A stretch of DNA of 64,000 nucleotides from Tetradesmus obliquus (taxonomy: Eukaryota > Chlorophyta > Chlorophyceae > Sphaeropleales > Scenedesmaceae): contig CP126192.1 of assembly GCA_030272155.1 (NCBI GenBank), positions 3,382,501 to 3,446,500 on the forward strand. Reading direction: 5' to 3'. The notes beneath the pieces are model-generated. The model was not told the DNA's origin. It was given only the letters and a program-made list of their open reading frames with translations, and ran no database searches. A program made the translations under genes and the position numbers. Positions 22,648 to 34,000 of this stretch are shown piece by piece (position 1 is the first letter of the stretch; the number at the start of each line of letters is the position of its first letter).

Positions 22648-25600
22648 ATGATTTTCATTCAGCTTTGTCAACGATCCTGCCTGCTCGCAGCACTTCTGCT
22701 GTGTGCTTGCAAGCTGAGCGCTGGGAAGCAGCAGCTTGAGGCTACGTCTGCAAGTGCTGCCTGCCCCGGCAGCACTGCCCTCCACATAACAAGCCCTGAT
22801 ACACCGCTGACGTTCACTACTGGGCGTAATTACAAGCTGGGACCAGGCACCTACACCATGGCTGCCGCTGTTGGCCTGTCAGCTGGCAAAACACTCTGTA
22901 TCGTTGGCAGTGCCAGCCAACCAACCATTGTGCTGCCCCCCGGGAGTGCTGCAGGCACTTCAAAATCCAGCAAGCTGCACTTCCTGCTGCAAGGAGGCAG
23001 GCTGTTCCTCACCAACATCACGCTGTCAGGGCACCTGCAGGGCCCACAGCTGGGAGGCGGCGGCATTGTGTTCAGTGGCAACAGCAGCAATGGCAGCAGC
23101 AGCGGCACGCCGCAAGGCTCTGGATCCGTGCTGGTTACAGACAGGGTGACATTCAGGTGACAGCGTGTACTGTGTGTGCAGGTGTCACACAACCAAGTGC
23201 ATGTTTGCTGGTACAATGCATGGGTGCATGCACCAATTCGTGCGTTCAATCGCCTAGGTGTAAAGTCTTCGCAGGCATTGGCGGCTTGGTGCCTGTTGTC
23301 TGTCGCAGCATAAGTGGTCTTATCATCAGCTTCCGCTGCTGCTTTGAATGTTGGCTGTGCCATGCAGTCGCATCAGCCCCAGAGCTGTTGCCAATACCGG
23401 AGACCCCACAGCTGTGCTCTCCTTCAAGGACACCTCATTCCTCAACAACAGCCATGCCAGCAGCGTCGATTGCTACGAAGAGTTATGGAGGCGGCGCCAA
23501 AACGTAAAAGGCGTATCCAGTGGTCTACAGCCCCAACAGAGGTCTATATATACACAATGCTTCAGCCCGAAGGTGTGCATGCCATGCAGGCAGGCCCATG
23601 CTAAGCATGCACATGCTGCGCAGCTCCCTGTGTTGGTGCATTTTAACTGCATACTGTACAGTGCAGTGCGGTTGCCGCAGTGGACCAGCCGCACATCATG
23701 TTGGCCGCGTGTGCAGCACCATGGCGCATCACTTGTTCAGACACTGATGATGATGGCACTGCCAGACTGCAGCCAATGCATATGGCGGACTCGAGCCAGC
23801 CCTTTAGCAAGCTAAATGGCACCACGTTGTTTGTGCCTCGCAACTCAGTGACACTCACCCTGGCACAGAGTTAGTCTGGCTGCTTGTAAGCCAGCAAGCA
23901 TGATGATGCTCAAGCTTGCTGCCTACTAAAGGGATCTGGCCAAGACCTCTGAGCAATTGCATGCAGTGCAAGTATGCAGGGGCCATGTGGTGTTCCTGCA
24001 CATGTAAGACATGTATGTACATGTGCATTGAAGGTGCGCAGCTTGAGTCTTGCATGGTGCCCTAGGTATGCACATATCCGCTATCTTACATGTGCAGTGT
24101 CTGCTGCTGCTGCTGCAGGACGAGGTTGGCGCTGCAGGCCTGACCACTGTCTCCAATGCCTCCTTCTCCGGCACGACTCGCTTCATCGGCAACGAGTGGG
24201 GAGCACTGCAAACCAGGTGGCTACTCGCAAAACCAGGCACAGTGTGACTCATGACACATTATAGCAGCTGTACTATAGTAGCTACAGTAGCGTTGCACGT
24301 CCTGTGCAGACGGCACTGGCTTTGTGGCGACTCAACCATTGCAAAGAGCACTGCTGCAACTTACATTGCTCGCTGTCACAGTGCCTGTGCAGGCTGGCAC
24401 AGCTCGTTACTGCAACGTTGCAGCGGCATGGCAGTGCTGTGCACTTGACAGCCTCTGGCTCATAGCTCAATTCAGCGGCCCACCAGCGGTGACTGTTGCT
24501 AACAACAAGCTGAGTTGATGTTTAGTCTAGCTGCACCAAATACCGCCTTGCCGCACATCACTTGTGAAAGCAGCCATATCTTGTCACAACATAGACTACC
24601 ACGCCATTGTCATAGCAGGGTTAATCGTCAAGGCTGACATCTGTGGTGCACCCCTGCCTGTGGCGCAACATCCTTACTGATTGTGCCCACTTGCAGGGGG
24701 CAGGGGCAGTGTACAAACTTGTCATCAGATACGGCTTCAAGCCTCACACTAACCTTAACAAGTGTGTGTGCACTTGCAGGGGGGGCGGGGACTGCTCGTT
24801 TTGTCCAAACTGTTGGAGCTGTATCCCGGAGAGTGAAAGCCCAGTTGCAGTCACGTTTGACGGCCCACTCGTGCTGCAAGACAACTTGATGGCAATCAAT
24901 GTTTCCATGTCTGCTACCAACACAACGGGCAAGGTAGGAATCCCCACCCAGGGCGCGGGTGTGAACGCAGCACACACAATGCTGCTGGTGAAGGGGCCAA
25001 CCACCATCACTGGGCACATGCAGGATGCTGTTGTGCTGTGGGAAGGCTCAGCCCAATTCATGGGGGAATTCACGGCAAAAAACAACCAGATCAACCTTCC
25101 TGCCGAAGCAGTGCTGAACTTCCGAGACACACGAGTGACTTTCCACGGCAGCTTTGTTTGTGCTCAAGACGCAAGGCCAATGCAAGCCGTGCCTGCACCA
25201 ACCACTGAGGTCAATACAGCATGCATTTCAGCCTACACGTCCAGTCTGGACTTCCGTAGCACAGTGACGGCAGCCAACAACCTATTCACCGGCAGGAGTG
25301 CCCCTGTCTTGGAGTGTGTCATGAGTGATATCCGCTTCAGGCGCCATGCACAGTTTTTAGGCAATGCTCACAAACGAGCCTGGAATGACTATATGCGAGT
25401 CTGGGGCTTCAGCGACAATGACGCAGGCGGCGGTGCTTGGCAAGTATGGAACAGCAGGATAGTAGCTGATAAGCGGATTGTGTTTAGCAACAATATCGCA
25501 GTTGGGGTTACACTGGCACCAGGCAGCGTCACCTACGGCGCTGGTGGCGCAGTCATCGCAAGCAACAGCTCGCTTGTGTTCAAAGGTGGCTTGGAAGTTG

Positions 25601-26181
25601 TTGGCAACGAGGCACCCCGTGGCGGCGGGCTGCACCTTACTGGCTCGTTGCTGAGGGTGTCAGGCGGCAGCTTTGTGTGCAAGAACAACGTTGCAGCGCG
25701 CCAGGGCGGCTGTATGTACGCTGTGGGCGCACCGGATGCAAGTGTGGCGCCGTCATGGGGATTGGGGTCTGTCATACTATGGAACAGCACGTCTTCGTGT
25801 GTGCAGAATAACAGTGCGTCCAACCTGGCAGTCACAGATGTCAATGGCATGTATTTCGACCCATCTGGCGGCTCAACCGGCCCCTGCCTGGCGGCGTTGG
25901 CTATTGTTGACAGCAAGGTGAACTTTGTTGGGTCAGGTCACATGTTTGGCAACAACCACTCACCGGCTGGCACCACCAGCTGTGACATAGCTGCATACAC
26001 AGCAGACCCAGAGGGGCTGCACAATGCCATTGAGACCAGCTTCAGCTGCAATGGTGCACAAAAGTGCTCCATCGGGGCTTACAACATTGCAGGGGACGTG
26101 TGTGGCAGCAGCTGCACAGGCAACAACTGCACATGCGCATCGTCCGCTGAGTGGTCAGCGGCAGCATGCAGGTGCATGTGA
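22648..26181 (+). CDS. Secreted Pmp-like right-handed beta-helix protein, unit C
   Basis: Exons 22648-23156, 23368-23572, 24119-24216 and 24780-26181 close in phase to 737 aa. The signal peptide region reads CLLAALLLCACKLSAG. Domain order matches unit B: a pectin-lyase-like N-terminus, a FLNNSHASS turn in exon 2, SNASFSGTTRFIGNEWGALQ in exon 3, then a long exon 4 that starts with the Cys-rich GGGDCSFCPNCWSC. That segment in B reads GGCSSCPIQVCWEC, so the exon 4 start is a variable Cys region. Exon 4 ends with CGSSCTGNNCTC and a Cys-Met tail. The intron before exon 4 is long (563 bp). An ORF starting at 24643 reads into exon 4, but exon 3 joins best at 24780. Function as for unit B, not known. 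Confidence 0.82.
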
Positions 26182-27077
26182 GCTTGGTGCTTGATTCTGA
26201 GCCGGGCGTATGCTTGAGTCTGGGCTGGGGGATTGGGGGGCTGCGCAGCGAGGTCTACCTTACTGTGACCTGACTGGTGATCACAGGAATGACAAGGCAC
26301 ATGTTTCCTGGTGCACTGTTTGTGTTCAGGCGTCACTCGTGCACAGTGTTGTGCAGGCACTTGTCGCGAAGCCTGCCAGTGTTGCTTTTGGACCGCCTGA
26401 TGCAAAGCATGTTGATTGAAGCCGCTCGGCTGTTGACAGAGATTGCATAGAATTCCTTCGCTTCGAAGCGTGTGAGGCTGTGAGAAAAGCACTTTTCTTG
26501 CCGCACCTGGGGCCCAGTTGGTGAGCAAACTCTGCGCCACTGAGAACTGACAAGTGCAGCCGCCAACTGACAACTGACAACTGCCGCCAACGCCGCCAAC
26601 TCCCACTAACTGCCACCAACTGACACTGCGCAGTGCATGCAGCCGCCAACTGACAACTGCAGTGACCCTTGCTTGTCCAGGGTTTTGTCCTTTGGCCAGG
26701 AAAGGCTCTGAACTTCAGACTGTGACATGTGTTTTGCTATGGTGTGCCTGGCATGAGTTGTGTTGCACAATGTTCATTGATGAAACTTGCCAGCACTTTA
26801 GCCTAAAGTGCCAACGATTGGCTGATGCTGTGCTGCAGCACCCGTTCTAGCGCAACAACGCACCCCACCGTTGCCTAGGCACTGTTATTGGACAGGTTTC
26901 AGATGCGACAAGTTGACAGCAGTGCATTGGCGCGATGCTGCGGGAAGCCGGCGATGGTGGTGCACGTTGAAGTTTAAATTTTCACACCTGTGACAGACAC
27001 TGGAGCAGGCAATGAGCCTGAATGGACTGGCTTGCTGACGATGTTATATGAAGAACAAAACACATTATGCAACACAC

Positions 27078-27180
27078 AACTTTGAGCACGGCGTCTTGAA
27101 GGGCGTAAGCTGACGTGTCAGGAGGGGCGTAACCTGAGGGGCGTAACCATGTGCCTGTCCTTTGGGTGCTGAACGGCATT
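27078..27180 (+). promoter_or_regulatory. Conserved upstream block, unit D
   Basis: Paired GGGGCGTAACC elements precede the ATG at 27149. Confidence 0.5.
27149..27172 (+). CDS. Short upstream ORF, unit D
   Basis: The same seven-codon frame (MCLSFGC) as in unit C. The downstream gene is itself decayed. Confidence 0.28.
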   Translation: MCLSFGC

Positions 27181-27376
27181 GCGGTGACGCGTTTGTGGTA
27201 CATGCAACGTGACAGGCGCTGAACGTTTGTGAAGTGATGCTGCTTAACACCAGTTGTGCTGTCAAGAGTGCTGCTGCTGTGACATTCGTACTTGGAGCAA
27301 ACCTGCAAGCTGCGCTTAGACGTGTCCGTGCATTCGATTCAGAGACACAGCGATCACGAAGAACAACACGAATGCG

Positions 27377-30300
27377 ATGCAGCTTTGTCAACGATCTTGC
27401 CTGCTCACAGCATGTGCTTACAAGCTGTGTGCTGGCCAGCAGCAGCTTGAGGCTACGTCTGCAAGTGCTGCCTGTCCCAGCAGCACTACCATCCACATAA
27501 CAAGCCCTGATACACCGCTGCAGCTGACTCCTGGTCTTACCTGCAATCTGGGACCAGGCACCTACACCATGGCTGCTACTGCTGGCCTGTCAGCTGGCAA
27601 GACGCTCTGCATCATTGGCAGTGCCAGCCAACCAACCATTGTGCTACCCCCCAGGAGTGCTGCAGGCACTTCAAAATCCAGCAAGCTGCACTTCCTGCTG
27701 CAAGGAGGCAGGCTGTTCCTCACCAACATCACGCTGTCTGGGCACCTGCAGGGCCCACAGCTGGGAGGCGGCGGCATTGTGTTCAGCTGCAACAGCAGCA
27801 ATGGCAGCAGCAGCGGCACGCCGCAAGGCTCTGGATCCGTGCTGGTTACAGACAGGGTGACGTTCAGGTGACAGCATGTACTGTGTGTGCAGGTGTTACA
27901 CAACCAAGCGCATGTTTGCTGGTACAATGCATGGGTGCATGCACCAATTCGTGCGTTCAATCGCTTAGGTGTAAAGTCTTCGCAGGCATTGGCGGCTTGG
28001 TGCCTGTTGTAAAGGGTGAGTTTTCATTTTACAACATGTAAGCAGGAAAACTGTTGTCTGGTTACAGACAGGGTGACGTTCAGGTGACAGTGTTTGCTGG
28101 CGTTGCTGCTACAATGCATGAGTGTGACAAACTTCTTGCACCGATCGGAGCGGCCAGGCGTGTGGCTGTTGCAGGCAGTAGTAGCAACGCGCGTGTTGCG
28201 TGTGGCAGTAGAAATGAAACGCATGAATCTGTCATCTGGCCCCGCTGCTGCTTTGAATCTGGCTGTGCCATGCAGACGCATCAGCCCCAGGGCTGTTGCC
28301 AACACTGGAGACCCCACAGCTGTCTCTCCTTCAAGGACACCTCATTCCTCAACAACAGCCATGCCAGCAGCATCGCTTGCAACATAGAGTTCCGGCGCCG
28401 CCAAACCACAAGAGGAGTTTCTGATGATGTGCAGCCCCAGCAGAGGATTCCATACACAGTATGCTACACTTTGAAGGTGTGCACGACAGGCATGCATGCA
28501 CATGGAGCACAGCTCCCTGTTCAGGCACTTCTTGGCTGCATACTATGTAGTGCTGTGCAGTGCACGTTGGTTGGCGCAGCGGCAAGCTATGCAGCATGCT
28601 GGACCAGAGTGCAAGCTGCATGGTGTCAGCAGCTGATTTGTAGTTCATGACTCTGCACAACTCCTCCTGGCACAGAGTCTTTTCTAGTTCCTGCTAGCCA
28701 GCAAGCACATCATGCTTATCATTGTCGCTGCTCAGGGCTGCTGCATACCAAAGACACCTAGCCAGAGTCACTGAGCCATTGCATGCGCTGCGTGCATGGA
28801 GAGACCCGGGTGCTGTTCTGAATCTTGTACAAGCAGGTCATGTACATGTGCATTGGAAATGCACAGTTTGCTTCATTCATGACGGCCCAGGATCATCTTT
28901 GGTGGCTATCTCACGTGTGCAGGCTGCGGTGCATGCTGCTGCTGCAGGATGAGGTTGGCGCTGCAGGCCTGACCACTGTCTCCAATGCCTCCTTCTCCGG
29001 CACAACTCGCTTCATCGGCAACGAGTGGGGAGCACTGCAAACCAGGTGGGTCGACTGCATGTGACAGCAGGCACAGTGTAACACATGATGCATTACAGCA
29101 ACTGCATTGTAGGCGCATGTCATGTGCCAATGGCGCTTGCGTGGTGACAGCTGCATGCCTGCCCATTGCAAAGAACCCTGCTGCATCAGAAATGGCTCGC
29201 TCTCACGCCTGTTGCTGGTCTGTGCAGCTGGTTCTGTGACAATGCAGCGGAGCAAGCAGCTGTAGCTTGTCACACGATTGAGTGCAACGCCCTAGCAGGG
29301 TTGTCTGTCACAGCTGACAAAGAGTGTGGACGGCTGCTTGTGCCGCAGCAAGGCGCTGATCAAACGTAGCCTGCTACAAGTAGTCATGGCATGAAGCGCG
29401 ACCTGCGTGTCGTGTAACAAAAGTCAGTGAGCTTTGCCAAGCACAATAGCTGATGTTGTGGGCACTTCATGCGCTATCTGCTGCAGCACAGCATAGCCTG
29501 CACGAAGCGAGCAACGGCAGCGTACGTAACTGCTCACCAGCTTATGCCTCGCACTCAACCTTGCACACTGTGCACATGTGCAGGGGTGGCGGAGACTGCT
29601 TGGGGTGTCCAGGGTGCTGGCACTGTAGCCCGGAGACAATCAGCGGAATCCCGCTTGCCGTGTCGTTTGATGGCCCACTGGTGCTACTAGACAACTTGAT
29701 GGCCGTCAATTTCCCTTCCACGTGGCCCTACAACGCAACGGCCATGGAATGCATCCCGAGCCGGGGCGCGGGTGTGCACGCTGTCAACACAATGCTGCTG
29801 GTGAAGGGGCCAACCATCATCACTGGGCACATGCAGGATGCTGTTGTGATACAGCAAGGTACAGCACAGTTCCTTGGGGCATTCACAGCACGAGACAACC
29901 AGATCAGCTCTGGACCGTCACTCCCGGCGATTGCAGTGCTGTATTTCTACAAAGTACGAGCGACCTTTCACGGCAGCTTTGTTTGTGCTCAAGACACGAG
30001 GCCATCACAAGCCATACCTGCAGCAACCACTGAGCTCAACACAGCATGCATTTCAGCATTCACGTCTAAGCTGGACTTCCGTAACACAGTGACGGCGATT
30101 AACAATCTCGGCACTGGCTGGAACGCGCCTGTCTTGGGCTGTTATGGGTGTGATGTCCGCTTCAGGGGCCGTGCACAGTTTTCAGGCAATGCACGCAAGC
30201 GAGCCTGGAGTGATGACCTGCAGGCACTTGTTTCGGTCAGCGACGAAGACTCAGCTGGCGGTGCTTGGCAAGTACGAGACTGCAGGATAGTAGCTGGTAA

Positions 30301-31003
30301 GCGGGTTGGGTTTTACGACAACAGCGCATTCGCGGTTACACCAGCACCAGGCAACGTCACGTACGGCGCCGGTGGCGCAGTGAGCGCAGACAACAGCTCG
30401 CTCGTGTTCAAAGGTGGCTTGGAGGTTGTTGGCAACGAGGCACCCCGTGGCGGCGGGCTGCACCTTACTGGCTCGTTGCTGAGGGTGTCAGGCGGCAGCT
30501 TTGTGTGCAAGAACAACGTTGCAGCGCGCCAGGGCGGCTGTATGTACGCTGTGAGGGCATATGGAACTGAGCCGCCGCCTTGGGGATTGGGGTCTGTCAT
30601 ACTGTGGAACAGCACGTCTTCGTGTGTGCAGAATAACAGTGCGTCCAACGTAACAGTTACGGATGACAGCGGCATGTATTTCGACCCAGCTGGCGGCGTC
30701 ACTGGCCCCTGCCTGGCAGCGTTGGCTATTGTTGACAGCAAGGTGAACTTTGTTGGGTCGGGTCACATGTTTGGCAACAACCACTCACCGGCTGGCACCA
30801 CCAGCTGTGACATAGCTGCTTTCAAAGGGCCGGACCGCGGGTACAATGCCAGTGAGACCAGCTTCAGCTGCGACGGTGCATAGAAGCGATCCATTGGGGC
30901 TTACAACATTGGAGGGGACGTGTGTGGCAGCAACTGCACAAGCAACGACTGCACATGCCCATCGCCCGCTGAGTGGTCGGTGGCGGCCTGCAAGTGCACG
31001 TGA
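27377..31003 (+). pseudogene. Decayed beta-helix family copy (unit D)
   Basis: The exons match B and C: 27377-27867, about 28274-28476, 28948-29045 and 29584-31003. Several lesions are visible. The ATG used by B and C reads ACG here, leaving a downstream ATG at 27377. Exon 2 has a one-base deletion near 28322 (ACAGCTGTCTCT against ACAGCTGTGCTCT), so the frame is lost before SFKDTSFLNNS. Exon 4 has TAG at 30881-30883 where B has CAG, removing the last 39 codons including the Cys tail. The first intron holds an extra copy of the end of exon 1. Exon 4 otherwise stays open for over 430 codons, so inactivation looks recent. A sequencing error could explain one lesion but not all. Confidence 0.82.
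28057..28093 (+). repeat. Duplicated exon 1 end and donor site in unit D intron
   Basis: The last roughly 30 bases of exon 1 plus the donor (GTTACAGACAGGGTGACG onward) recur about 215 bp downstream inside intron 1. Units B and C lack this second copy. Confidence 0.8.
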
Positions 31004-31660
31004 TCTGGTGCTGGCGGTGCTTGAGTTTGTGCGCTGGGGATGTGGGGGGGCCACCGTATTATAGCGTGACTGGCGACCACAGGCTGACAAGATGTCGACA
31101 AAGAGCTCGTGCACTGTGTGTTTTGAGATGTCACTGGTGCATAGTGGGCCAAGCACTGTTCGCAAGGCCTGCCAGTGTATCATCATGTTACCGTAACCGC
31201 TTGATGGCATTCAGCTATAGCTTACTTTATATGGGATCAACGCCATCGGCCCCGCGCCCCAATGCCGGTGTGAATACCAGAAACTTTTGTGCGGCTCCTT
31301 GGCTCCAAGGAACCAGGGTAAATGCATCAGTGCGCACCTTCCAGCAATGCTGTCAGCAGGGAGTTTGCAATTACTGTGTGTCATTGTGCATTTTGACATA
31401 AACGTTGCCAATTGCATTCTGGGCACACTGATGCAAAGCACTCCGAGTACAGCCGCTTGAAATGTGAGAAAAGCGATGTTCTTGCATAGTGCGTTGACTC
31501 ACCGGAGAACATGGCATTTTCTGCCACCTGTGAGAACTGACAAGGTAAAGGGTTGCAGGTGCCAGTCACTGTTGCTAGTCCAGGGTTTATTGTTTGGCCG
31601 AAACAGGCACCAAACACTTGGTATTTTCCGGCTGTGCCTGACAGGCCTGCCAAGGCAGTC

Positions 31661-32476
31661 TAGGCTGCCTGCTGCGGTGCGCAGTGTTTCTGTGTGCAGC
31701 TGTGGAAGAATGAGGTGCAGGCCACGTCCGACGGTGGGGACGCTTGTAAGAATATTACAAAGAAGTGCAGGGAAGACAATACTATGTAGTACATTCTGCA
31801 ATAGCTGCATGCGACATAAGAACACACATAGGAGACACAGTAGGCGCCATCAGGGAGCTTCCTTTGGAGGTAATACCGAGAAGCGAACAGCAGGAGGATG
31901 GCATTGTTACCAGTGTCAGCACCTGCATGGTGCACCCTGCCAACCAAATACTGGGGTGTGTGCGGCCGCTGTGCGGCTATATACTTAAGTAAGGTATAAA
32001 ATTGAGGGTCCCCTTGAGGGAAAGCGCATATGCCCGTTGACGCAATCACAGCCAATCAGCTTGGTTGATGTGGCGGCCAGCATGCTGGCACCCACATTGC
32101 TAACACAGCCCTGAGGCATGTTGCTGCTGCATAACGGTGCTGCTGCTGATCAACATAAACGGCATGCGCATGCAGGGAATCACTGCTTCACATCAAGCCC
32201 AAACACCTGCTTGATGGGGCCACATTGAACAGGGCACACACCATCCTCACAGCAGGAGGGCTGCTGCAGCTCCCTGATTATTGATGAAAATTTGCAATAG
32301 ATAAGATTTGCAGCGCAAGCCAAGCTGCACAGGTGCATCTAGGTGCTGCATGTCACGCAGCATACAGATCCTAAGCCCTAGCGCGAGGCTGAGGGCGTTT
32401 GTTTGAGCCGCTTGCCGCAGCATTGTCAGCAGCATGAATGCAAAAGTTCCACTCTACGTGCCATAGCGGGATCAAG
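31661..32476. other. Right flank of the beta-helix array, no gene supported
   Basis: Similarity to the family's 3' flank fades at about 31660. The rest contains no frame with recognisable protein features. Confidence 0.6.
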
Positions 32477-32762
32477 CAACCTGAGCAACAGCCCAGGCCA
32501 ACCTGAGCAACAGCCCAGGCCAACCTGAGCAACAGCCCAGGCCAACCTGAGCAACAGCCCAGGCCAACCTGAGCAACAGCCCAGGCCAACCTGAGCAACA
32601 GCCCAGGCCAACCTGAGCAACAGCCCAGGCCAACCTGAGCAACAGCCCAGGCCAACCTGAGCAACAGCCCAGGCCAACCTGAGCAACAGCCCAGGCCAAC
32701 CTGAGCAACAGCCCAGGCCAACCTGAGCAACAGCCCAGGCCAACCTGAGCAACAGCCCAGGC
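32477..32762. repeat. Perfect minisatellite, 13 x 22 bp
   Basis: Thirteen copies of CAACCTGAGCAACAGCCCAG plus GC, 286 bp in all; I saw no mismatch between copies. The 22-bp period is not a multiple of three, so all three minus frames encode the same 22-residue repeat. I regard those open frames as by-products. Confidence 0.97.
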
Positions 32763-34000
32763 CAACTAACCATGCGTAGCATAACACCATGGCCCCGCAT
32801 AGGAGCGCTGCAATACCACGCTCTGCTGCTGTCATGCTATAGCAGCGTTCCCCGGGACTCTCAGGAGTCATGATGCAAGTACCAAACTCCAACCGACAAG
32901 CAGCCAGCCAATGCACAGTGGTGCCAACACACCACAGCTGGCTGCAAAACCTGCGCAGGGCTGAGAGTGAGGGGTTAAGTTGTTGCTGGATGCTATCATA
33001 GGCAAGAGAGATGTGATGTTGACGAGCAAGCTGTCAGTTCAAATGCCAGTGGCACTGGGGTACCAACGCCTGTCTTTCACAGCAGAAGCACTGCTTCATT
33101 GCAGGGCACGTGTGCACCACCCACAACTCGCCACACTGCCTTTGCAGCATGCTCGGCCACTGTGCCAGCAGCAGCATGCATTTGCACTTTCATGTACACC
33201 ATTTTCTGCTGCGCGCCAGGCCGCACCAACCTCTGCAGTACACTTGCGCAGTGTATTGCACACACTGCAGCGCATGTGCGTACCAGCAGCAGTGATGCTG
33301 CTGCCACTGTCATTGTGTGCTTGCTGCGCAAGTGTGGCAGATCATGCGAGTAATGCATGGGGGTTGCCCAGCATTTCTGCGGTGTTGCTGCTGAGCTGCG
33401 TCTGCCTGCTCTCAACAGCAGCAGTGCCACCATATGCTGCCGAGCAAAAAGGCAATTCATTGCGCCGCGACAGGGCGCCTAAACATAGACAAGCCAAAGC
33501 TTTAGCAGTAGAGCACCAACCAGGTTCAAAGCCTGAGGCGTTGGCGTGGAGCTGCAGCAACACTGCTGCCAGCAGAAAGCCACCAGCGCATGCTGAGTGG
33601 ATGCCACGCGTATCTATCATATTATGCCCTCATTCAATGCACATAATCTGACAAAGTGAACTTTCTCGCCTCGGGGCTATGCAAGGCAGGGGAGTGTGCC
33701 CCCCCACCCCTGCACACCAAACAACAATGCACCAGACCCCGCTCCTGCACCTCACTGGTATCACAAAGCCAACTTCTTGGCAACAACAAAAGAAAAACCG
33801 GAATTGCGTGCATGACATTATGTATGCCTTATGCTGTTGGCTTATTCCCCGTGCCGTGAACCAGCTCACTACGCTGGCTGCCAACTCCACCGCCCGCATC
33901 AACCCCACCTCAATCAAGCAGCACTCGCTGCACCTGCCCCAATGAAATGCCTGTTCAAGCCCCCGAAGCCATAATCCATACAGCCACTGTGGCACGTGCA
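32763..34000. other. Gene-poor stretch with one doubtful ORF
   Basis: A plus-strand frame at 32980-33651 (223 codons) has a hydrophobic segment near its middle (LPSISAVLLLSCVCLLSTAA) but no recognised domain, no clear splice sites and ordinary local composition. I do not call it a gene. The right end is 3' flank of the gene at 34001. Confidence 0.4.

Larger units (their letters stand above)
16690..31660 (+). repeat. Tandem array of four beta-helix gene units (A-D)
   Basis: Each unit has a conserved 5' block (about 16690, 18178, 22363, 27078), the gene and a conserved 3' flank. Unit A lacks the first three exons, B and C are intact, and D is decayed. B to C is about 4.2 kb and C to D about 4.7 kb. 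Exon 2 (205 bp) and exon 3 (98 bp) keep exactly the same length in B and C. Exons and the 3' flank are strongly similar, introns less so. The pattern fits unequal crossing-over. Confidence 0.92.

Noticed and set aside
32477..32762. CRISPR array
   Set aside because: The units are contiguous with no spacers, in a clearly eukaryotic context.
32371..32916. Minus-strand open frame with a 22-residue hydrophobic repeat (LLLRLAWAVAQVGLGCCSGW)
   Set aside because: It is simply the 22-bp minisatellite read in rotating frames; all frames stay open because the repeat has no stop codon. No promoter, splice or homology support.
32980..33651. 223-codon plus-strand frame with a hydrophobic segment
   Set aside because: No domain, no clear start context and no intron structure, unlike every supported gene here. 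Listed only as a doubtful ORF within the gene-poor stretch.
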